A DNA stretch of 64,000 nt from Leptidea sinapis. Taxonomy: Eukaryota > Arthropoda > Insecta > Lepidoptera > Pieridae. The stretch is taken from positions 3,918,501 through 3,982,500 of the forward strand of contig NC_066279.1 of NCBI RefSeq assembly GCF_905404315.1. Direction: 5' to 3'. Position numbers and translations under genes: made by a program. The notes under the pieces are model-generated. The model saw only the letters and a program-made list of their open reading frames with translations. It was not told the DNA's origin and did no database searches. Shown in pieces: positions 13,601 to 22,821 of the stretch; the first letter of the stretch is position 1, and each line of letters starts with the position of its first letter.

Positions 13601-16600
13601 CCCCACTGCAGAGATCGTGTTTCTTAGCGATTGTAACGCCTACCACGCCGAATGGCTAGGCTCACGTACCGCCGATCATGCAGGGAGATCTGTTCACGAC
13701 TCCGCCTTAGCATATGGTTTGACGCAACTGGTTATTGCGCCAACGCGAATCCCAGATGTGGAAGATCGTACACCTTCACTGTTGGACCTTCTGTTGACCT
13801 CACATCCGGACGGGTACCTAGTTTCCGTTGACCCTCCTCTGAGATCGTCGGAACACTGTCTGATCCGGAGCACCGTGTCGATCACGCGCCTAAAACGGCC
13901 CCGCTTCTTGCCGTGTGTGCCACTATAGGTCAGCAGAGTGGGACGAAATGCGGTGTTTTTTTGCATCCTACCCGTGGAGGCACATCGGTTTTTCGCTTGG
14001 TGATCCAGATGCCGCTGCTGACGCTGTTGCTGATGTGGTACTGCAAGGTATGGGACTCTTCATTCCATCCTCTTCTGTGCCTATCGGTGGCAGGTCCCAA
14101 CCATGGTTTGACCGCCCTTGCAATATGTCCTCTCGCCGAAAGCAGGAGTGCTATCAGGCTTGGGTCAATGCGGTGCTATCTAAGGATGTGAATTCCAGTG
14201 AACTTAAAAAACACTTCAATCATGCCTCCAGGTCCTTCAAAAGAGTTATTGCTGACGCGAAGTCGAAGCACACAGGCAGAATTGGTGAGAGACTTGCACG
14301 CCTTCCCTCGGGAACTCGTGCGTTCTGGTCGCTCGCCAAGGCTGTCCAAGGAATCTTCTGCCAGCCAGCCATTCCGCCACTGCACAGGGCTGATGACTCG
14401 CTGGCCCATGACGCGAAAAAGAAAGCTGATCTCCTGGGCTCCCTCTTCGCGTCCAACTGAACTCTGGATGACCAAGGTGTACCAGCACCGCATATTCCGC
14501 GGTGCAAATCATACATGCCGGAGGTGAAAATCCGGCATGACGCCGTGCTAAAGGCGCTTCTTACCTTGGACATTCACAAATCCAGCGGGCCCGATGACCC
14601 ATTCTAAAACTGCCACCCTATAGGCTTCCCGAGAAGTTGTGCAAATGGGTCTCTAGCTTTTTGGCCGATCGGAGCATCAAGGTTTTTATCAACGGTGCAT
14701 TCTCCGACTTAAAACCCATTAACGCTGGTGTGCCGCAAGGCTGCGAGCTATCCCCTACACTGTTTCTTCTGCATATCAATGATATGCTGCAAATCAGCAG
14801 TATTCATTGCTATGCAGACGACAACACAGGGTGTGCTTCCTATACCAGCCGTGCCAACATGTCCCGGGATGGCGTCGACAAGAACCGGAACAAACTTGTA
14901 TCTGAAATCGAGATTATCCTTTGCAAAGTCTCGGAAAGGGGGCCAACAAAATTTAGTTCAATTCAACCCCAAGAAGACACAAGTTTGTGCGTTCACCACT
15001 AAAAAGTCTCCTTTTGTCGTATTCCCTCGATTCGAGATCACTCCTCTAACTGCCACAGCCTGTATTGGCATACTTGGCGTCGATGTATCGAGCGACGTTC
15101 AGTTCCGTGGTCACTTGGAAGAGAAGGCCAAACTAGCCTCTAAAAAGCTTGGTGTACTCAGTAAGGCGAGACAGTACTTCACTAGAAGCCACCGCGTGCA
15201 ACTTTTAAGGCGCAAATCCGGCCTCACATTCATTCATTCATCATGCTCTTCCATTTGACCGGTTCGAATCACAGACCATCAAGCCATCTCCGATCGGCTT
15301 GATTCTTTGGCATTGCGTAGGGATGTAGGGGTTCTCTCTGCATCTTCTATTGCATTTAGCACGGGGAGTGCTCAGAGGACATGTTCGGGTTGATTCCAGC
15401 GGCCGGATTCCACCACCGGACATTACGTGCAAAGTACTTCTTGACACACCTGATGTTGCGGATGTCCATGGGCAGTTGCCTAACCTTTCCCCATCCCGTG
15501 AGCCTCTTGCCCGTTTGCCCCCTCTTATTTATAAAAAAAATATTTTATCTAGACTTTGACAGTCACACTGCGCTTCAAACATCGAAATGTTTTATATTTC
15601 GTGCGTTTTTATTGCACTTTTGTATATTAAATATTTATTAGTCAGAACAAATTTAATAAAAAAAATATTTAAGATAAAATAAATAATAATAAAGATCAGA
15701 AAAATAATACTTCAATTAAATATATGTAACTTATATTTAGTTGATATATTATTTTTTCATATACCCTATTATGCATCCCCACTAATATTATAAATGTGAA
15801 TGTCTATTTTTTTTTGTTACGCTTATACGCCGGACAATTTTGATGAAATTTGGTACAGCGCGCAGCGATAGACTAGAGCTTAAGAAAGGACATTTAATCC
15901 GCGGTTCCTGTCCGGTCTTGCAAACTATCCTGGTTTAAATTTCCCACCTTTTTTCCTATTGTGTACCAGGTTAATTCCACGTGTTTGCAAGTCAAGAGTT
16001 TTCATCCTTTCCTTTTAGGGTTTTGAGTAGTTTTAGCAAAATTTATCCTCGTGAAAGCGTGGTCATTTTTAATGATCCGATCGAGCGCTAATATCCCATG
16101 GACACTGGTTTTCTAAACGAGGAAACTCCAGCTTACATCACTTAATCATTAGGTAAAACAACTTATTAAGCAACCTAATATAGGGTCAAATACGATCTAA
16201 TAGTATTTCACTATATTATTTCAATATAAATTTCAACGATTGAATCAACTAGTATCTACTCCCTAGTTTTCAATCAACATTAAACTTTCAAACAGTTTTA
16301 TAGCCACTAGTTTATTTCACAAAGTGGCCGTGTTAGGTTACAGATTTCTTGCAATACGCGGGGTTATAGAATGCCAGACGCCAAAAGTAATGCATAAAGA
16401 ACCTACAACTCTACGCAAAGCCAAAGAATCAAACTAATCGAAGATAGCGTGATCCGCTTCGATGATTCGAGCCGTTCTTCTAGGTTTCGGTCAAATGAAA
16501 GAAGCTGGTACTGGGGAGTGCCCAGTACCAGCTTCTGAAGCTTGTACTGAAGTTCTTTCTTGAATTAGGTCGATCTTCTCTTCCAAGTGACCACGAAACT

Positions 16601-19600
16601 GACCATCACTCGATATACCGACTCTGAGTGATCTCGAATTGAGGGGATACGACAGAACCTCACACAATTTCATGTCTTCTCAGGGTTAATCTGGACATAA
16701 TTTTGCCAGCCCCATTTTGCAAAGCATAGTCTCGATTTCAGACACAAGTTTGTTCTGGTTTTCGTTAACGCCATTCTGGGAGATGTTGGCTTGGTTGGTG
16801 TAGATGAATACTCCTGATATCATTTAAGCCGAAGAAACAGTGTAGGGGATAGAGCGTGTAGCCTTGCGAGTTTCCGATCCTTCGATCTGCCAAAAAGCTA
16901 GCTCTCGGGAAATCCAACGGATGGCAGCTACACTATTTAATATCATTTTCGCTTTAAGGACAACTAGTATGTTTTAAATCTGCTATTTTTTAAGTATATT
17001 AAATTTACATTTTAATCACATTAAAATGAGGGATAAATAATTTTATTTTATTGCTTAGTTGTTTTATTAGTATGAAGTGGGTGATTTTTAGAATAGTATT
17101 TATTTAATTTAACCAATAGCTGTTTTAGTCTATAGATGCAATTGCATACATTAGTAAATGAATACACAGCTTGTAATAACGTGATAATTATTCTATTTCA
17201 GAAACATCATTGGGTATAAGGAATCTAGGTGGAATGAATGATGTAGTTGTATCAGACTTTCTTGAATCCGTTGAAAAGGTTTTTAAACTGGCTTCAAACA
17301 GAACATTTTCCGTATGGCTGTGGCCAGATTGGATCTACAAATTATCCTGGCAATATAGACATTTCACAAAACATAACGACAAAATTATAAATCTTACAAA
17401 CAATGTTAGTATTTTAACGATATATTAAATTTTTTGCCTTTAGCTGTGTTGCTTCAAGTTCATCCTATTCAAAATAAATGCGTTTTCGCTGATCTGACTA
17501 CGCAAAAATTTCATCGCATATGTTAACTCTGACCCTTAATTGTTATCGTAGGAATTTACCATCACTCCTACATTTGTATATTTTGACGACGTATGTATCG
17601 AAATCCCCATGTAATAATCCAGTATTCGAAAAAAGCATTTTGCTAGTCCCATTTGGTAAAGTGGGAGGCACAGGATGCCGGCTAGATTATGGGTACCACA
17701 ACGGCGCCTATTTCTGCCGTGAAGCAGTTATGTGTAAGCATTATTGTGTTTTGGTCTGAAGGGCACCGCAGCTATTATATATTACTAGGCAAATGAGACT
17801 TAGCATCTTATGTCTTAAGGTGACTAGCGCAGTTGAAGGGCTGCTCAAGATTTTATATAACAATACGTCACTCGTACCGTTGGCTCAGTTGGAAGAGAGG
17901 TCGTGGGTTCGAGTCCCGCATTGTTCATAAAAATTTTGTTTTCAAATTTTATTTGTGTAATAATCCTAGAAGTGAGGGTTATCACTTTAAAAACATAAAA
18001 AATTCTTAAACCTGATTGATGTAAGCTTATGGTCACTTTTATAATTTTAATTATGTTCTTATTACAATTAATATAGTTCTGAAAACTATTCCTATTGGTC
18101 GTTTCTTAAGAGCACACACGCCTGCTTACCACCCATGCTCTGAAAATATCTATGGTTTTTTAACCATTATTTTATGTGTACAGTAAAAACCTTTGAGATC
18201 TCCAAATGCTTGTGCACATACATAAAATTATACTTAATTATAAACCTGAATAAACCTTAGCTAATCTCTTAGGTTTCTACAAATATTAATAGATTATAAT
18301 AGCTGTTTTTAATATCATAATATTGTTAATGTTAGATTAATTTCAGTTATAAGCAGCTTAAACGTAAAAATATAAAACAAATATTTTGAGACTTTATTTT
18401 TTAACAGTTGAATAGATAGTTGCTAACTATATTGATTCTTTGCAATATAATATATTTTATTCCACAATCCATTTCTAGGTCTCAAAATTAAATATAAATT
18501 ATTTAATGTAATCAGCTTATAAATTCATTTATGATCATCGAAATGTTTATCAATTATTGTTGTACTTAATTTTGTTATTTCAGATTATACGAAAAAAACG
18601 CAATGAATTAAAACATGTTGATTTAGATGCTTACGAAAATCAAACAGTTTTTGGTAAGCATCTTGGTTTTTAAAACGTTTTGAACCAGAACACTTGCGAT
18701 TTTGTACAAAATGCGATGTCGATTTGGCTTAAAAATTACGAGTTTGTTATTTTGATATTATTTTTAATGTGAAGTTCATGAAAACTCAATGTTTATCACA
18801 AATTCCATCAATACACTGCCGACTACAAGTTCAACCACCACGCTTACAATATTGAAGCGTTCTGTTTTGAGTGTGCGGTGTGATCTTTAAGAGTTTACCT
18901 CTCCTAACCAGGTTGATTGTTAGTCCTTCTGCATGTGACTCGGGTTCATTTAAAAATTGCATTGTAATTAAAGCCATATCGACTCCGTGACACGTGTAAT
19001 AAAACAATCTACAATATTTAATTTGGGCCTTAAAAATTTCAGGGCAAGACGATAAAGTGGATTCATTTCTAGATCATCTTATACTATTATCCCAGCGACA
19101 GAATGGTTTCACAGACACAGAACTGCGTGAAGAAATTACAACGTTTATACTAGCTGCTACAGATACAACGGCGATTGCAATTTGTAACACGCTTTTATTA
19201 TTAGGAAAATATCCAAAAATTCAGGAAAAAGTTCATGAAGAGTAAGTACTATTTTGTCAAGTACTAAAACCTAAATCATACAAACAGCGTTATTATAATT
19301 TTCGAATGATAACCATAAAACTATTGCATGTTAAATATATTATTAAGGGACTAAAGTCTGAATTTGTATTTAATTATTTAGATTAGTACGTGTATTTGAG
19401 AACGCCAATGAAAAATTATTTAAAGACATTTTAAATGATTTGAAATATCTGGATATGGTTTTGAAAGAGTCTCTTCGTCTTTATCCACCTGTACCGATGA
19501 TTACTCGGAAGGTAACTGAAGAAATTAAACTACGTAAGTATAACAAGCGGTTTGATGGTTTTACATATGTACCACTTTAAACCTATTATTTTGATAATAT

Positions 19601-22600
19601 TAATTTATAGAAGGAGAGTTTAGTGAATAGAGAGAATGAGGTGCAAATTCTATGGAACCTAAAATAGTAAATATTGGCTGGTAAAACTGAAATATTGATG
19701 AGATTATATAGACTAAAATTATGATTTCAAAAATATGGATATCGTATCCGAAGTTCTCGAGGGTGCAGGGAAACAATTTGCGACCATTGTTTAAATCCAG
19801 TGTCTATAAAGTGCCAATAAAGTGTTACGAAAATGTAGGACGTTTTTATCCAAGAAAAGGGAGATTAAGACCGATTAAGATAGAGTGAGAAAGGGCGAAC
19901 GTAGCATGAAGCACATGGCACGGCTATTAAGTAGAACAACTTCGCTACTAGCATAATATCATGCAGGTTTAGCGCGCGGCCGCGAGTAAGTAGAACATCT
20001 TCCCTACTGGAGTTATATAGTACCTACAGGTTTAGCACACGGCTGCGAAAACGTAGATCATCTTCCCCACTAGCGTTGTATCGTGCAGGCTTAGCGCGTG
20101 GCCACGCGTAAGTTGAACATCTAATAATTTATAATATCAACAAAAAACATTTGGTTTAGAGAACAGATTAGGATAATTAAAATAAACGACATTTAAAAAA
20201 TTGTTTTGCAAAGAAGTTTCACTTCTGACATGTGCACTTTGTACGCACGCCATTTTTTAGGACAGGACAACGTCCATTAGATCTATTAAAAATATATGTG
20301 ATTAAAGAACAAAACAAAAATAGAATATAATTTAAATAAAGATGGGATTAGAACACAACTACATATTAATATCTATAAATCAAAATATGTTTTACTGCCA
20401 TACAATATAATATTTAGATGTATGAATGCAATTCATAATGACAATAAGCAGTATAAGTGTCCTTACGTTGTTTCCCAACTTAAAAACCGGCAACTTCATG
20501 TCCATGGGTAGTTGCCTCACCATTTACCAGCACGTGATTCTCTTGCCTGTTTGCCTCCTCACAACAACTGAAATAATGCTTTGTCTTATTTAAAATAATT
20601 TGACAAGTGATAAGGTTAACATTAAATGAGAGTACAAAGGCACTGGATAAATAATGATGAGCTGCCAATTGTATAGAAAAAAAATATTATCTGTATGTCT
20701 TTAACGATTTCGTTCATCAGATTGTTACAAGCAAAATAATATTTTCTACAGCATCATCTGGCTATACTATTCCTGTTCAAACTGGTTTAATTATTTCAAT
20801 TTGGGGTGCACATCGTGACCCCAATTACTGGGGGCCTGACGCTGATTGCTTCAAACCGGAGAGATTTGAAGCTGGAGGTAAAACTGGGCTCTTCATTCCA
20901 TTTAGTACAGGACCAAGAAACTGCATTGGTAAGTATCTAATCCGTAATGGCATTTCGAGGTTTTCCTTTCTATTAATATAATATTTGTAAGTTTATCTCT
21001 GACTGTTAACTAATATGCTAAAACAGTGCATGTATTAACTCGTTACATATTCATATTATGAGTCGAAAGAAAAATGTTGAACATTTCTGATAAGCCATCA
21101 GAAATGTTCAACATTTTTCGTGCGATAGTAATAGCAAATTTATTATGCTAAATTATGTAAATTAATAATCAACCTTAATGTTACTGCAGTGTGTAGTGAT
21201 TTTTTTTTTGTCGAAGTCCAATCTTACCACAGAAAAGTATTTTTATTATAATTAAGTTTGACTAAGATGGCAACCAGGACTTGCTTATTTATTAATTTAT
21301 AACAGTATTTATTGTACTTGATCATGATAACGTTATTATTTGTTTGACCATGGCGCCCAAGATTGGCTCCCGACGACATTACTCCTCAATGGTTAACGGC
21401 ATTGATATTATTTAATCTTTGGTAAAGATTTCGACAAATGTATTTAAGACATATGAATTTTTGTTTTATTTTTAAAATTATTTCACAAAATAATTATGGA
21501 TTTCATAATTGTAAATCCACTTCTTTTGCGATTTTTGACCTATTGAAGTCTGTGATTGAAAATATTGATTTTAAAAAACAACTGTTTTAAATCATGACCT
21601 GACGAAAGCTTTCGATTTCGTAAATCACGATAGTTTATAAGAAAAAATAAAAGAATATGACATTAGGGTCTTGAATGAAATCATATTTTATTGAATGCTG
21701 GCAGTGTACGCAAGCAAACGTGGTAAACTTTGCATAACTTTTAGTAACTTTCGTGGCGGTCCTCCACAGTGCGGTTTTCAAGGAGCTTTATTCCACGTAC
21801 TACAAAGCTGTGGAATAAACTTTCTTGTTCAGTGTTTCCAGGACGATACGACATGGGTACCTTCAAAAAAACCGCGTATATATTCGATAAAGGCCGGCAA
21901 CGCTCCTGTGATTCCTCTGGTGTTGCAAGAGAGTGTGGGCGGCGGTGATCACTTAACACCAGGTGACCCATATTCTCTTTTGTCCTCCTTTCCCATAAAA
22001 AAACGTAAATCACGAGATAGTAACTCATCAGTCTTTCTTCTCCAACTGTAAAAGATGTTTCCTCAGAACAGAACTATTTTGGTTTATTTGATATTATTTA
22101 TTTAAAGACTTTTGGAAAATATCTGCGTTGTTTTATGTTCTCTCTAATACTGATAATTTAAATGAATGTGAATTGAACATTTACAACAATACTTTAAAAA
22201 ATAATATTGATTTGCTATATAACAATGAATTTATTAAAATGATCTGGCGCGTCATTTCGTTGGACGAGGGTATTAAAGAGTGGTTTCCGGCTCATTTGAT
22301 TCAGTCTTATGCCAGATTTTGGCGAGTCATCACGTCCTGAGGATGCCTCGTGTAGAGGCAAAGCACGTGTCGAATTGTTTAAAGACAAATATTGGTGGAA
22401 TTAACACTAAAGAAAACTCAAATGATTTTGATAATTATGTATTTCCGCAAAATAGCGCCTATTTCAATAAACATTGAATTTATTGAAAACAAAGCATATG
22501 CAATTTTGTGTAAAAGGAAGTAAACAAACTGATCTTAATATTAATTATAATGGAATAAATCTTAATAAAGTTGGTAGTACAAAATATTTAATTGTTATCT

Positions 22601-22821
22601 TAGATAATGAAATTAAATATTTTGAGTTGCTAACAGTAATTCTTGTTTCTACAGGTTACCAATATGCAATGTTAACAGCGAAAAGTGTTATTGCTTCAAT
22701 TCTACGTCAATTTAAAGTTGTCGCTGAAGAAGAAGATGGTCCAATTCCTAAAATTGAATGTAAATTCTCTCTGATGTTAAAAGCTAAGCATGGTTATCCT
22801 ATCAAATTAGAACTTAGATAA
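4483..22821 (+). CDS. Cytochrome P450, CYP4 clan, probably CYP340 family (gene 1; ten exons)
   Basis: Joining 4483-4639, 8696-8785, 9065-9178, 9273-9458, 17202-17404, 18584-18653, 19043-19241, 19382-19533, 20752-20928 and 22655-22821 gives 1515 nt, or 504 residues plus stop, with GT/AG at every junction and phases that fit. A membrane anchor (residues 1-17) is followed by basic residues and a PIPG hinge (about 30). Then come helix C WSRKRK (124-129), I-helix AATDTT (311-316), K-helix ESLR (369-372), PERF (426-429) and FSTGPRNCIG (441-450, haem-ligand Cys448). Length and motif order fit a microsomal P450 that uses NADPH-P450 reductase. The first of two Met codons near the anchor was not used, because only the one at 4483 has a counterpart in gene 2. 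The CYP340 label rests on motif memory (GYQYAM after the haem loop), and the substrate cannot be inferred. Confidence 0.87.
4640..5079 (+). other. Intron 1 of gene 1, 5' part, AT-rich
   Basis: Starts with the GTAAGTAT donor. No repeat or coding motif was recognised before the interspersed repeat at 5080. Confidence 0.5.
5080..5420 (+). repeat. Interspersed repeat A (longest copy)
   Basis: A family with the blocks GAGACGAGCAGGACG, CATTACAATGC, CTCAGGATTCTTGA and CTAGCTACGGCGCCCTTCA. Other copies are at 10505, 17660 (minus), 26228, 30332, 34105 (minus) and 34640 (minus). No coding capacity. It is probably a SINE or a non-autonomous element; its class is unresolved. Confidence 0.7.
5461..5655 (+). 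repeat. Interspersed repeat with ACCGACTTCTAAAAAGGAGG start
   Basis: The string ACCGACTTCTAAAAAGGAGG and the following GTTACCTCAAAACG are familiar from many lepidopteran intergenic regions. A related start (CAAAAAGGAGGAGGTTATCA) occurs at 54224. No ORF. Confidence 0.5.
5656..6220. other. Intron 1 of gene 1, unclassified AT-rich stretch
   Basis: No coding or repeat family was recognised. Short repeated phrases (TTATTGCATATT twice near 5995-6030) suggest minor slippage only. Confidence 0.4.
6221..7867 (+). mobile_element. Decayed mariner transposon (copy A), interrupted
   Basis: The first part (about 6260-6445) encodes FNDFKYGHTNLTDD, GRPSTATTEDN and METDKK, the helix-turn-helix linker region of mariner transposases. 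The second part (about 7180-7867) continues with THHQIQTSLGI, NNCLPLVF and later WRHHT, with many frameshifts. Some 730 bp, including a CR1-like LINE 3' end, separate the halves. A second family member is split between 38831-39465 and 45752-46130. It lies in intron 1 of gene 1 and is inactive. Confidence 0.75.
6700..7135 (+). mobile_element. CR1-like LINE 3' fragment inserted in mariner A
   Basis: Begins near LWAGAPQYQLDPFDRVQRRA and ends at GGDHLTRGDPYARLSSYSN with a short A-run. It lies between the two mariner halves and is 5'-truncated, as is usual for LINE inserts. Confidence 0.75.
7868..7997 (+). repeat. Interspersed repeat B
   Basis: Matches the minus strand of 2265-2413 (AGTATATTAGAAATGACAT, GGAATCAATT, AAATAAATGCCTTTTATGCC). 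It follows directly on the mariner A remnant. Confidence 0.65.
8055..8508 (+). mobile_element. Helitron-like non-autonomous element with internal tandem repeat
   Basis: Four degenerate copies of CGGCTGGACCGATTTT(GATGA) occur at about 8121, 8203, 8311 and 8446. The segment ends in CAGGACAACGTCTGTTGGGT followed by CCACTAGT, matching the 3' terminus type (CTAGT) I know from lepidopteran Helitrons. There are no terminal inverted repeats. It sits in intron 1 of gene 1, less than 200 bp upstream of exon 2. Confidence 0.65.
8696..8785 (+). CDS. P450 gene 1, exon 2
   Basis: Acceptor TTTACAG, donor GTAAAACC. It encodes KAVSIIEHISRE and then IQKMWGGPLLLIG, the W-GP block before helix B'. Exon 2 of gene 2 has the same length. 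Confidence 0.85.
9065..9178 (+). CDS. P450 gene 1, exon 3
   Basis: Acceptor TTTTCAG, donor GTATTG (weak but GT). It encodes LTNPADVEYVSKNCLEKD and GDGGIFAP, just ahead of helix C. The downstream phase is restored by exon 4. Confidence 0.85.
9273..9458 (+). CDS. P450 gene 1, exon 4 (helix C)
   Basis: Acceptor TTTCAG, donor GTAAGAAT. It carries the helix-C motif WSRKRK, which contacts the haem propionates, followed by IPAF, KILNSFMDIF and NNFTLASIAG. Confidence 0.87.
9459..10160 (+). other. Intron 4 of gene 1, 5' part, AT-rich
   Basis: No recognisable repeat or coding motif between the exon 4 donor and the transposon ORF remnant at 10161. Confidence 0.45.
10161..11117 (-). pseudogene. Transposon-type ORF remnant in two pieces, minus strand
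   Basis: The upstream piece (11117 to 10878) is acidic and serine-rich (SSDNNSSSSCSEISSSSEYD) and ends in RKRILDTNKWIKYCQMLKNSG. The downstream piece (10493 to 10161) reads YTAIYLFNEGSEIRVSKTYF then NTLGITEGISRTIIE. This order resembles the N-terminal part of large uncharacterised transposon proteins common in insects; the identification is from pattern memory. Repeat A (10505-10800) lies between the pieces and the Cys-rich middle is missing. It lies antisense in intron 4 of gene 1 and is not a host gene as far as can be seen. Confidence 0.5.
10505..10800 (+). repeat. Interspersed repeat A inside the transposon ORF remnant
   Basis: Contains AGGAGACGAGCAGAACGATC, CTCAGGATTCTTGAAATACC and AGCTACGGCGCCCTTCATAC. 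It separates the two halves of the minus-strand ORF, so it inserted later. Confidence 0.7.
11118..12785. other. Intron 4 of gene 1, long unclassified stretch
   Basis: Very AT-rich. The frame at 11678-11929 has no recognisable motif and is treated as chance. No P450 exon is hidden here, because exons 4 and 5 join in phase as in gene 2. Confidence 0.5.
12800..15540 (+). mobile_element. CR1-like LINE, longest copy, with internal RT deletion
   Basis: The 5' part (12800-13200) is GC-rich. The apurinic endonuclease domain starts at YFCNIRGLRLN (about 13222) and continues through LTETQ, FLSDCNAYHAEWLGS, a LLDLLLTS block and SSEHCLI, with frame changes near 13430 and 13925. The RT part reaches SSGPDDPF near 14600, then jumps straight to GFPRSCANG (frame-shifted; LCKW in the other frame). 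The segment with RT motif A is therefore missing. RT resumes with VPQGCELSPTLFLLHINDM (14730) and YADD (14812-14823). The 3' end reads GTCCATGGGCAGTTGCC and a short A-run. It lies in intron 4 of gene 1 and is non-autonomous. Confidence 0.8.
15774..15900 (+). mobile_element. Helitron-like 5' end fragment
   Basis: Starts TCCCCACTAATATTATAAAT and continues with ACGCCGGACAATTTTGATGA, the 5' terminus type familiar from lepidopteran Helitrons (TC start, no TIR). The 3' boundary is not clear. Confidence 0.45.
15901..16329. other. Intron 4 of gene 1, unclassified
   Basis: No repeat or coding signal recognised. Confidence 0.4.
16330..16925 (-). mobile_element. CR1-like LINE fragment, minus strand
   Basis: On the minus strand it reads, from about 16925 down, the RT region LPRELAFWQI, then the TVSSA region, then the thumb with VGISSDGQFRGHLEEKIDL (about 16600). 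The phrases parallel the copy at 14640-15200. It is heavily decayed. Confidence 0.65.
17202..17404 (+). CDS. P450 gene 1, exon 5
   Basis: Acceptor CTATTTCAG, donor GTTAGT. It encodes ETSLGIRNLGG through WLWPDWIYKLSWQYR to INLTNN. The intron before it (9459-17201, 7.7 kb) is filled with repeats, yet the exon is intact. Confidence 0.86.
17660..17850 (-). repeat. Interspersed repeat A, minus strand
   Basis: Contains the reverse complement of the family blocks: TCTGAAGGGCACC, GGCAAATGAGACTTAGCATC and TAAGGTGAC. It lies in intron 5 of gene 1, 255 bp downstream of exon 5. Confidence 0.65.
17874..17998 (+). repeat. tRNA-derived SINE lacking the anticodon arm
   Basis: The A box GTTGGCTCAGTTGGAAGAG is directly joined to the T arm GGTCGTGGGTTCGAGTCCCG. 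The anticodon stem present in the copy at 38359 is missing. The body is TTTCAAATTTTATTTGTGTA and GAGGGTTATCACTTTAAAAA, shared with the copies at 38072 and 38359. The tRNA-like head is broken, so it is not a tRNA gene. Confidence 0.75.
17999..18583 (+). other. Intron 5 of gene 1, 3' part
   Basis: AT-rich. The last 100 bp resemble the corresponding intron end in gene 2 (TTATAAATTCATTTAT in both). No inserted element recognised. Confidence 0.5.
18584..18653 (+). CDS. P450 gene 1, exon 6 (70 nt)
   Basis: Acceptor TTATTTCAG, donor GTAAGCA. It encodes IIRKKRNELKHVDLDAYENQ. This small exon was found because the equivalent exon occurs in gene 2 at 59449 with the same length and flanking phases. Confidence 0.85.
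18654..19042 (+). other. Intron 6 of gene 1
   Basis: A plain intron. Parts (around 18780-18900) are similar to intron 6 of gene 2 near 59640-59720, for example CACTGCCGACTACAA versus CACTGCCGACGACAA, so it is ancestral sequence. Confidence 0.55.
19043..19241 (+). CDS. P450 gene 1, exon 7 (I-helix)
   Basis: Acceptor AATTTCAG, donor GTAAGTAC. It contains the oxygen-activation helix ILAATDTTAIA. The usual Gly of A/G-G-x-D/E-T is Ala here, as in gene 2. It ends in GKYPKIQEKVHE. Confidence 0.88.
19382..19533 (+). CDS. P450 gene 1, exon 8 (ExxR)
   Basis: Acceptor ATTTAG, donor GTAAGT. It encodes LKYLDMVLKESLRLYPP with the conserved ExxR of the K helix, then TRK and EEIKL. Confidence 0.87.
19534..19926 (+). 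other. Intron 8 of gene 1, 5' part
   Basis: The first 200 bp parallel intron 8 of gene 2 (GATGGTTTTACAT and GCTGGTAAAACTGAAATATT in both). No coding signal. Confidence 0.5.
19928..20121 (+). repeat. Minisatellite, about 60-bp unit, just over three copies
   Basis: Successive units start AGTAGAACAACTTCGCTACT, AGTAGAACATCTTCCCTACT and CGTAGATCATCTTCCCCACT. Each contains a GCAGGTTTAGCGCGCGGCC-like GC-rich block. It lies in intron 8 of gene 1; gene 2 lacks it. Confidence 0.75.
20195..20290 (+). mobile_element. Possible Helitron-like 3' remnant
   Basis: The phrase AGGACAACGTCCATTAGATC parallels CAGGACAACGTCTGTTGGGT at the end of the element at 8055-8508. The remainder is not recognisable. Confidence 0.3.
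20485..20572 (+). repeat. CR1-like LINE 3' tail (subfamily with TCCATGGGTAGTTGCC)
   Basis: Matches the 3' end of the LINE at 12800-15540 (ATGTCCATGGG, AGTTGCCT, GTTTGCC). It lies in intron 8 of gene 1, 180 bp upstream of exon 9. Confidence 0.6.
20752..20928 (+). CDS. P450 gene 1, exon 9 (PERF and haem loop)
   Basis: Acceptor TTCTACAG, donor GTAAGTAT. It encodes SGYTIPVQTG, WGAHRDPNYWGP, FKPERFE and the haem-binding FSTGPRNCIG with its thiolate Cys. Confidence 0.9.
21069..21119. repeat. Perfect 23-bp inverted repeat with 5-nt loop
   Basis: The left arm 21069-21091 and right arm 21097-21119 are exact reverse complements around the loop AAGCC. It lies in intron 9 of gene 1, about 140 bp after exon 9. 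No surrounding element was recognised. Confidence 0.9.
21555..22625 (+). mobile_element. Decayed Jockey-type LINE remnants in intron 9 of gene 1
   Basis: Near 21595 a frame reads LTKAFDFVNHDSL, which is RT motif A. Near 22474 another reads KTKHMQFCV then STKYLIVILDNEIK, which is the RT region after the YxDD motif. The block 22275-22400 (CAGATTTTGGCGAGTCATCA then GCAAAGCACGTGTCG) is a known-looking lepidopteran repeat of unclear class. A CR1-like tail (21755-22005) is inserted in between. Confidence 0.5.
21755..22005 (+). mobile_element. CR1-like LINE 3' end
   Basis: Begins GCGGTCCTCCACAGTGCGG and ends TTGTCCTCC then CCCATAAAAAAA, as at 880-1127. It encodes the last 80 or so residues of the LINE ORF with frame changes. 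Confidence 0.75.
22655..22821 (+). CDS. P450 gene 1, exon 10 (C-terminus and stop)
   Basis: Acceptor TTCTACAG. It encodes YQYAMLTAKSVIASILRQF, GPIPKIECKF, and a terminal IKLELR before TAA. A polyadenylation signal AATAAA lies at 22955-22960. Confidence 0.87.

Noticed and set aside
19928..20121. CRISPR-like array
   Set aside because: The units are degenerate, contiguous and without spacers, and the genome is eukaryotic.
21069..21119. A microRNA precursor
   Set aside because: A 23-bp perfect stem with a 5-nt loop is too short for an animal pre-miRNA (about 60 nt or more with a larger loop and imperfect pairing).
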